A stretch of 64,000 bases of DNA from assembly GCF_000717595.1 (NCBI RefSeq), contig NZ_JNZO01000008.1, forward strand, positions 186,001-250,000. The letters run 5' to 3'. The notes beneath the pieces are model-generated. The model searched no databases. It was given only the letters and a program-made list of their open reading frames with translations, and was not told the origin of the DNA. Both the position numbers and the translations under genes were made by a program. The stretch is from Streptomyces flavochromogenes (lineage in GTDB: Bacteria; Actinomycetota; Actinomycetes; Streptomycetales; Streptomycetaceae). Positions 59,242 through 64,000 of the stretch are shown piece after piece. Position 1 is the first letter of the stretch; every line of letters begins with the position of its first letter.

Positions 59242-59736
59242 ATGCGCCCCATCAGAGCAGTCTGTCTCGGAACGGCCACTGCGCTGGTCGGCCTTCTCGC
59301 CGGTGCCCCGGTCGCGGCCGCTGCCGCGACCGACGCCGGTTCGGCCCACGGCAAGGTCATCACACTCACCGGCCGGCTCGCGGAGCAGACGCGCTTCCCC
59401 GTCAACCCCGGCGGTGCCCCCGCTCAGGGCGATCGGACCGTCTTCCGTTCGATCCTCTTCGACCAGGAGGGCAAGCAGGTCGGCGAGACCGGCGGTACCT
59501 GCGACACCACCCGGGTCGACAACGGCGGAGCGGAGGTGTGCGTCGTGACCTACACCCTTCCGGGCGGCCAGCTCTCGGTGCAGGGGATGGTCTTCGGCAT
59601 TCTCAACCCGGGCCCTCCCCCTGCGTTCGACAACGGGATCACCGGCGGCACCGGGATCTACGACCGGGCTCGGGGTTCCGTCCACGCCGAAACGATCGCT
59701 CCGGGCACGAGGCGCTTCACGATCGACCTCGAATGA
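59242..59736 (+). CDS. Secreted allene-oxide-cyclase-like barrel protein
   Basis: This is a 164-residue exported protein. ATG 59242 is preferred because AGGAG stands seven bases upstream. Residues 1-29 are a signal peptide ending in Ala-rich VAAAAAT. The mature part follows the small beta-barrel of allene oxide cyclase/dirigent proteins: ITLTGRLAEQTRFPVNPGG, VFRSILFDQEGKQVGETGGT, GGAEVCVVTYTLPGGQLSVQ and the highly conserved GITGGTGIYDRARG. Plant members guide stereospecific chemistry; the bacterial role is unknown. Confidence 0.88.
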   Translation: MRPIRAVCLGTATALVGLLAGAPVAAAAATDAGSAHGKVITLTGRLAEQTRFPVNPGGAPAQGDRTVFRSILFDQEGKQVGETGGTCDTTRVDNGGAEVCVVTYTLPGGQLSVQGMVFGILNPGPPPAFDNGITGGTGIYDRARGSVHAETIAPGTRRFTIDLE

Positions 59737-60275
59737 AACACGGGTGCCACCAGGTCCGTTCAGGGTGGCACGGTCACTGACACGCCGTGGTGGTGAGCTT
59801 GTCTCCTCGCGCGCCTGTGGCCTCCCGTGGGGAGCCGGGAGGCGGGCGCGGCCATCGACTGCCGCGGACGACGCGGAGCACGGCCGGCGGCCGGGTCCGC
59901 GGGGGAGCGGTGCGGAGGGCCGCTTGCAGGTCACCCTGCCACCGGGCCGGTCGGGTACGCCAGAGTCGTGCACGAACCGGCCTCCGCCACGGGTGTCAGG
60001 GGCGAGCGGCGGTCGTCGGGCCCGTGGTCGTCGTACGAACCGTTCGTGGATGTCACCGCGGGTCTACGAGCGCGGTGAACGTACACACGACGGACGTCCC
60101 TGCGGTTGGCGGACTCCATGCCGGGGAGCCGGTGATGAGCCGGCCTCCGCCGGATCCGCCGGTTGGACCCGCTGGCCTGCACTGACGCGCGGTCGATGTT
60201 CAAGAGCACCCACTGAGCCCGCCGCGCCAGGGAAATCGCCTCGTCAGCCACCACCATGGCGGGTACGTTCACCCT
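59737..60275. other. Stretch of 540 bases without a supported gene
   Basis: Short frames exist on both strands but without ribosome sites or recognisable features. The final part near 60230-60270 probably contains the promoter of the zinc-ribbon-like gene. Confidence 0.4.
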
Positions 60276-60638
60276 GTGTGTCTCTACGCCGAGAAGTCCT
60301 ACAAGCTGCATCACGTGTGCGTGCCCTGCCGCGTCGCGTTCAAGCGACACCCGGGACCCGGCGGGCACCGATGCCCCTGTTGCTCCGGGCCGATGGTCTG
60401 TGCCGGCCATGACTTTGCGGCACCGCGGCGCCGGGACGTCAAGGCGTGGACCGTCGTGGGAGTCGTGCTGGACGCCGGGCTGCGCTACGAGGGCCGCGAA
60501 ACCTGTGGCTGCGGGAAGGACCCCGCGTTTCGACCCCGTACCCGGGCCCAGGTGCGAGAACGCCGCATCGCAGCGGCACGAACCGGGGCACCGCTCGCCG
60601 ACGTGCTGGGACGCGTGGATCCGCAGAATCCCGCTTGA
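60276..60638 (+). CDS. Small cysteine-rich (zinc-ribbon-like) protein
   Basis: This is a 120-residue protein from GTG 60276. It has the metal-binding pattern KLHHVCVPCRVAFKRHPGPG then GHRCPCCSGPMVCAGHDFAA (two CxxC-type pairs plus extra His/Cys) and a second group ETCGCG. It ends in a basic helix (RPRTRAQVRERRIAAARTG). Streptomycete homologues are sometimes labelled deoxyxylulose-5-phosphate synthase, which cannot be right for a 120-residue protein. It may bind nucleic acid or be a structural zinc protein. Confidence 0.75.
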   Translation: MCLYAEKSYKLHHVCVPCRVAFKRHPGPGGHRCPCCSGPMVCAGHDFAAPRRRDVKAWTVVGVVLDAGLRYEGRETCGCGKDPAFRPRTRAQVRERRIAAARTGAPLADVLGRVDPQNPA

Positions 60639-60769
60639 GCCGCCCGGTGAAGCTGCGCGTCGCATGATCCGCCGTGCCGTTCCGCTCCGGGCCGGCGCCG
60701 ACCCGGAGACCTCGTCACGACCGGCGCCGCCCCCTTCGCGCGCAGGCCCGAGTATGGGACGGTGAAGAC

Positions 60770-61714
60770 ATGCCCATCCCCGTGATCCTCGACTGCGATC
60801 CCGGTCATGACGACGCCTTCAACATCCTGCTGGCCGCCGCGCACCCCGCCATCGAGCTGCTCGCCATCACCACCGTCGCGGGCAACCAGACCCTGGAGAA
60901 GACCACGCTCAACGCCCGCCGGGTGTGTGCGGTCGCCGGGATCCGGGGCGTACCGATCGCGGCGGGAAGGGAGCGACCGCTCCACGGGCCGATCCGGGTC
61001 GCCGAGAACATCCACGGCACCTCCGGCCTGGACGGGCCCGGCTTCGGAGAGAGCGAGCCTGAGGTACCGCAGGACCCGCGTGACGCACTCACCGTCATGC
61101 GGGAGACCCTGCTCGCCTCCCCGGCGCCGGTGACGCTGGTGCCGACCGGACCGCTCACCAACATCGCGGTCCTCCTGCTCGCCCACCCCGAGCTCGCGTC
61201 GCGGATCGAGCGGATCGTGCTCATGGGCGGCTCGACGGAGCGCGGCAACACCACGCCCGCGGCCGAATTCAACATCCTCTGCGACCCGGAAGCCGCGGAC
61301 ATCGTCTTCCGCAGCGGGCTGCCGGTGACGATGTTCGGTCTCAACGCCACCCACCAGGTGCGGGCCACCCCCGAGGTGGTCGCCCGGATCGCCGGGCTCG
61401 GCACCCCGCTGAGCGGGCTCTGCGTCGACCTTCTCACCTACTTCGCGTCCACCTACCGCGAGGTCTACGGCTTCGACGCGCCGCCGCTGCACGACCCGCT
61501 CACCGTGGCCCACCTGATCAACCCCTCACTGGTCAGCCTGGTGCGGGCGGCGGTGACGGTGGAGCTGACCGGCACCCACACACGGGGCGCGACGGTGGTG
61601 GACCTGCACGGTGTGACCGGCAGGCCGGCCGTCACCGAGGTCGGGATGGAGGTCGACACGGACGGGTTCTGGGAGCTGATCGTGGAGGCCGTGCGGGTGC
61701 TTGGCAGCAGGTGA
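60770..61714 (+). CDS. Inosine-uridine preferring nucleoside hydrolase
   Basis: This is a 314-residue enzyme that cleaves the N-glycosidic bond of ribonucleosides for base salvage. The calcium-binding motif is DCDPGHDDAF with Asp10, Asp14 and Asp15, the conserved VAGNQTLEKTTLNARRV follows, and the later catalytic-site elements are NIHGTSGLDGPGF, GPLTNIAVLL, GGSTERGNTTPAAEFNILCD, PEAAD and HDPLTVAHL with the last conserved Asp. ATG 60770 has GGTGAAG upstream. It is a single gene, with a short imperfect hairpin (CTGCGG/CCGCAG) after its end. Confidence 0.95.
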   Translation: MPIPVILDCDPGHDDAFNILLAAAHPAIELLAITTVAGNQTLEKTTLNARRVCAVAGIRGVPIAAGRERPLHGPIRVAENIHGTSGLDGPGFGESEPEVPQDPRDALTVMRETLLASPAPVTLVPTGPLTNIAVLLLAHPELASRIERIVLMGGSTERGNTTPAAEFNILCDPEAADIVFRSGLPVTMFGLNATHQVRATPEVVARIAGLGTPLSGLCVDLLTYFASTYREVYGFDAPPLHDPLTVAHLINPSLVSLVRAAVTVELTGTHTRGATVVDLHGVTGRPAVTEVGMEVDTDGFWELIVEAVRVLGSR

Positions 61715-61904
61715 AGGTACGAACCTCTGCGGGCGTTCCGCCGCAGGGCCGTGACCGCTGTACACCCGCCTTCGGACAGGTCGCCGGAGCGAGTCCCGCG
61801 GCCCTCTGTCACTTCTGCCGTCGTCGACCGCCCGTACCCCCGGGGACCGTCAACGACGAGCATCCCAACCAGCACGGGCGGTTTGGGGATGGCGCCCACA
61901 CGGC

Positions 61905-63869
61905 TCAGCTCACGAGATCGGGCGCACGCAACATCTCGGGCGGGATGCCCCACGCGTCGACGAGGTCGACCGCGAGGGGCCGGACCTTGCGGCAGAGGTC
62001 GTTCACCTCACGGCTGATCGCCTTGGAACGCTGCACGGTCAGTCGACCGTGCTCCATGAACCAGGCCCGGTCCGCTTCGATCGTCGACAGGGCGAACAGG
62101 TCGCACAGCAATGCCAGCGCGACCTTCTCGTCGCCCTCGGGCATGGCGCGTACCTTGTCGACGAAGGCCTCCGTCACCAGCCGTTCGACGTGGGCGCGGG
62201 CGAGCGCGACGACGTGGTCCTGCACCTGTGAGAAGACGACACCGGGATCGCGCTTCTGGTCGATCCCGCGTTTGATCCGGCGGGCCAGGCCGGCCAGCAT
62301 GTGCTCCTCCCGGAAGCGGACCATGGCGAGCTGGTACTCCGAGTCGAGGAGACCGGCTTCGCGGTCCCACTCGTCGCCGCCGGGCAGCAGGTCGCGTACT
62401 CGCTCGAGCATCTTGTGTACGGAGGCCCGCTCGAGGAGCGTCTCGAGAGCGAGGCCGGTGACGTAGCGGACCATGCCGGCCTGGTCGAGGTCCTCGAACG
62501 CGCTCGCCTGATCGGTGAGCAGTCCCTTGGCGACGAGCTGCAGCAGGACGTGGTTGTCGCCCTCGAAGGTGGTGAAGACATCGCTGTCGCCCTTGAGCGC
62601 GGCGAACCGGTTGACGGTGAGATAGCCGGCGCCGCCGCACGCCTCGCGGCACTCCTGGACGACCCGGGTGGCGTGCCAGGTGGCGAGCGCCTTCATGCCC
62701 GCGGCCCGCGACTCGAGCCGACGCCGCGCCCCCGCGTCGTCCGCGATGCCGGAGAACACGTCGTGCAGGTGCGAGCGGACGACGTCCTGCGCGAAGTGCA
62801 GCGCGTAGGTCCGGGCGATCAGCGGCAACAACCGGCGCTGATGCAGGCCGTAATCGAGCAGCACCTGCTCCTCGGCGTCAGGGGCCGCCTCGAACTGCCG
62901 CCGCCGTACGGCGTACTTGGTGGCGACCGCCAGGGCGACCTTGGAGACGCTGATTCCGGCGCCGCCGACGCTGACCCTGCCCTGCACGAGCGTGCCGAGC
63001 ATGGTGAAGAACCGCCGGTGGGGGTTGTCGATCGAGCTCTCGTAGACGCCTTCCGGGCTGACGTCGGCGAACCTGTCGAGCAGCGCCTCGCGCGGCACCC
63101 GCACCTCGTCGAACCAGATGCGGCCGTTGTCCACGCCGTTGAGCCCCATCTTGCGGCCGTCGTCCTCGATGCGGACGCCTGGCGCCGGTGCGCCGCCGAC
63201 CCGGACGGGCACGACGAAGGCGTGCACGCCGTGGGACTTCCCGGCCACTTCCAGCTGGGCGAAGACGACCGCCAGTTCTGCGTGGCGGGCCGCGTTGCCG
63301 ATGTAGTCCTTACGCGCCTGATCATCGGGGGTGGTGAGGACGAACTCCTGATGTGCGGCGTCGTACCGTGCGACGGTGCCGAGGGCCTGGACGTTGGAGC
63401 CGTGCCCTGTCTCGGTCATCGCGAAGCAGCCCATCAGCTCGCCGCTGATCAGGCCCGGCAGATAGGCGTCGTGGTGGCGTTCGGTGCCGAGATGCAGGAT
63501 CGCGCCGCCGAAGAGACCGAACTGCACACCGACCTTCACCAGGACCGACAGGTCACCGAAGGCCAGCGTCTCGAACGCGGCGATCGAGGCCCCGACGTCG
63601 CCGCCACCGCCGTACGCGGCCGGGAAACCCATGCCGGTCTGGCCCGTCGCGGCCATCCCGACCACGACCTCACGCACCCGATCGCGGAACGCGTCGATGT
63701 CGAGTTCCTCAGCCTCTTCGAAGAGGGAGGCGTACGTCGTCAGGTTGGTCCGGACGAGGTCGCGGATCTCGGCGTACTCGCCGTCGAGCACCGCGGACAG
63801 TGCCCGGACGTCGATGTCGGGCTGTACGTAGCCGGTCGTCGCGGTGGTGGATGTGTTGTCGTGGGCCAT
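61905..63869 (-). CDS. Acyl-CoA oxidase/dehydrogenase family enzyme
   Basis: This 654-residue FAD enzyme has the acyl-CoA-oxidase layout: an N-terminal helical domain, the FAD/substrate motif CFAMTETGHGSNVQALGT (148-165), the beta domain with KMGLNGVDNGRIWFDEVRVP, a helical domain with QECREACGGAGYL (405-417), the catalytic glutamate in FEGDNHVLLQ (Glu436), and a C-terminal domain of about 180 residues typical of oxidases rather than dehydrogenases. It should introduce the trans-2 double bond in fatty-acid beta-oxidation, possibly using oxygen. The ribosome site at ATG 63869 is weak; the remaining 131 bases to the window end hold no gene. Confidence 0.92.
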   Translation of the reverse strand: MAHDNTSTTATTGYVQPDIDVRALSAVLDGEYAEIRDLVRTNLTTYASLFEEAEELDIDAFRDRVREVVVGMAATGQTGMGFPAAYGGGGDVGASIAAFETLAFGDLSVLVKVGVQFGLFGGAILHLGTERHHDAYLPGLISGELMGCFAMTETGHGSNVQALGTVARYDAAHQEFVLTTPDDQARKDYIGNAARHAELAVVFAQLEVAGKSHGVHAFVVPVRVGGAPAPGVRIEDDGRKMGLNGVDNGRIWFDEVRVPREALLDRFADVSPEGVYESSIDNPHRRFFTMLGTLVQGRVSVGGAGISVSKVALAVATKYAVRRRQFEAAPDAEEQVLLDYGLHQRRLLPLIARTYALHFAQDVVRSHLHDVFSGIADDAGARRRLESRAAGMKALATWHATRVVQECREACGGAGYLTVNRFAALKGDSDVFTTFEGDNHVLLQLVAKGLLTDQASAFEDLDQAGMVRYVTGLALETLLERASVHKMLERVRDLLPGGDEWDREAGLLDSEYQLAMVRFREEHMLAGLARRIKRGIDQKRDPGVVFSQVQDHVVALARAHVERLVTEAFVDKVRAMPEGDEKVALALLCDLFALSTIEADRAWFMEHGRLTVQRSKAISREVNDLCRKVRPLAVDLVDAWGIPPEMLRAPDLVS

Positions 63870-64000
63870 GCGGCTTGGCTACCCCGCCGCGGAAGGATCA
63901 ACCAGCCCGTCGATCTCCGCCCGGCCACGGCCGACGTGCTCACCAGGGCCCGAATGCGCCCGGCTGCCACGTCCCGGTTCCCGACCTCGCCCCTGAGGAT

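Overview
The window is actinobacterial chromosome and almost certainly Streptomyces. Codons end nearly always in G or C, many starts are GTG or TTG with AGGAG-type ribosome sites, and there is a complete conservon (cvnA-B-C-D plus two cytochrome P450s), a form known mainly from streptomycetes. Gene density is moderate. Many decayed genes and transposase fragments suggest an accessory or arm-proximal region rather than the conserved core. No tRNA, rRNA or CRISPR array was seen.

Layout. 1-5.2 kb: C-terminal half of an NAD-dependent DNA ligase, a mycothiol-type isomerase, a secreted lipase, a decayed methyltransferase, a SHOCT/DUF6325 pair and a hydrolase preceded by a 17-codon leader ORF. 5.3-10.5 kb: a Ser/Thr kinase translationally coupled to a membrane protein, then a LysR regulator divergent from an aldo/keto reductase-SRPBCC operon. 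10.6-19.5 kb: housekeeping-like singletons, including RidA, a pyrrolo-quinoline-quinone-like (PQQ-like) lipoprotein, an Old Yellow Enzyme divergent from its probable MerR regulator (with a MerR-type promoter and leaderless start), an F420/flavin oxidoreductase, an SDR and a VTT membrane protein, with an iron box between the last two. 19.8-29.5 kb: a patchwork of pseudogenes, transposase remnants, FKBP, HutD, an atypical thioredoxin, a second PQQ-like lipoprotein, GNAT and a Doc-like toxin-antitoxin pair.

29.6-37 kb is the most coherent and interesting part. A five-gene operon on the minus strand (FAD amine oxidase, DUF1365, cyclopropane-fatty-acid-synthase-like methyltransferase, DUF1295 membrane protein, alpha/beta hydrolase) has every junction overlapping by 4 bp. 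Upstream of it, and upstream of the next minus-strand gene (a large membrane protein with a weakly sigma-like N-terminus), lies an identical 17-bp dyad CGCATCGTTTGTGCGTC. This suggests a small regulon for membrane-lipid modification, possibly stress- or light-responsive.

37.5-43 kb is the conservon: sensor kinase-like CvnA, roadblock CvnB, DUF742 CvnC, GTPase CvnD and two P450s. The first P450 lacks the ExxR motif as the CYP157 family does; the second is CYP154-like. A leucine-rich-repeat-variant protein is divergent from it. 45-64 kb holds a PH/PASTA membrane protein, an ATP-grasp protein, several small immunity- or hypothetical-type genes (DUF4288, DUF6924, SMI1/KNR4) between IS5-type remnants, a phosphotransferase, DUF4230 and VanZ proteins, a secreted allene-oxide-cyclase-like protein, a nucleoside hydrolase and an acyl-CoA oxidase.

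All assignments are from reading the sequence; no database search was run. Family names rest on recognised motifs and remembered family features.
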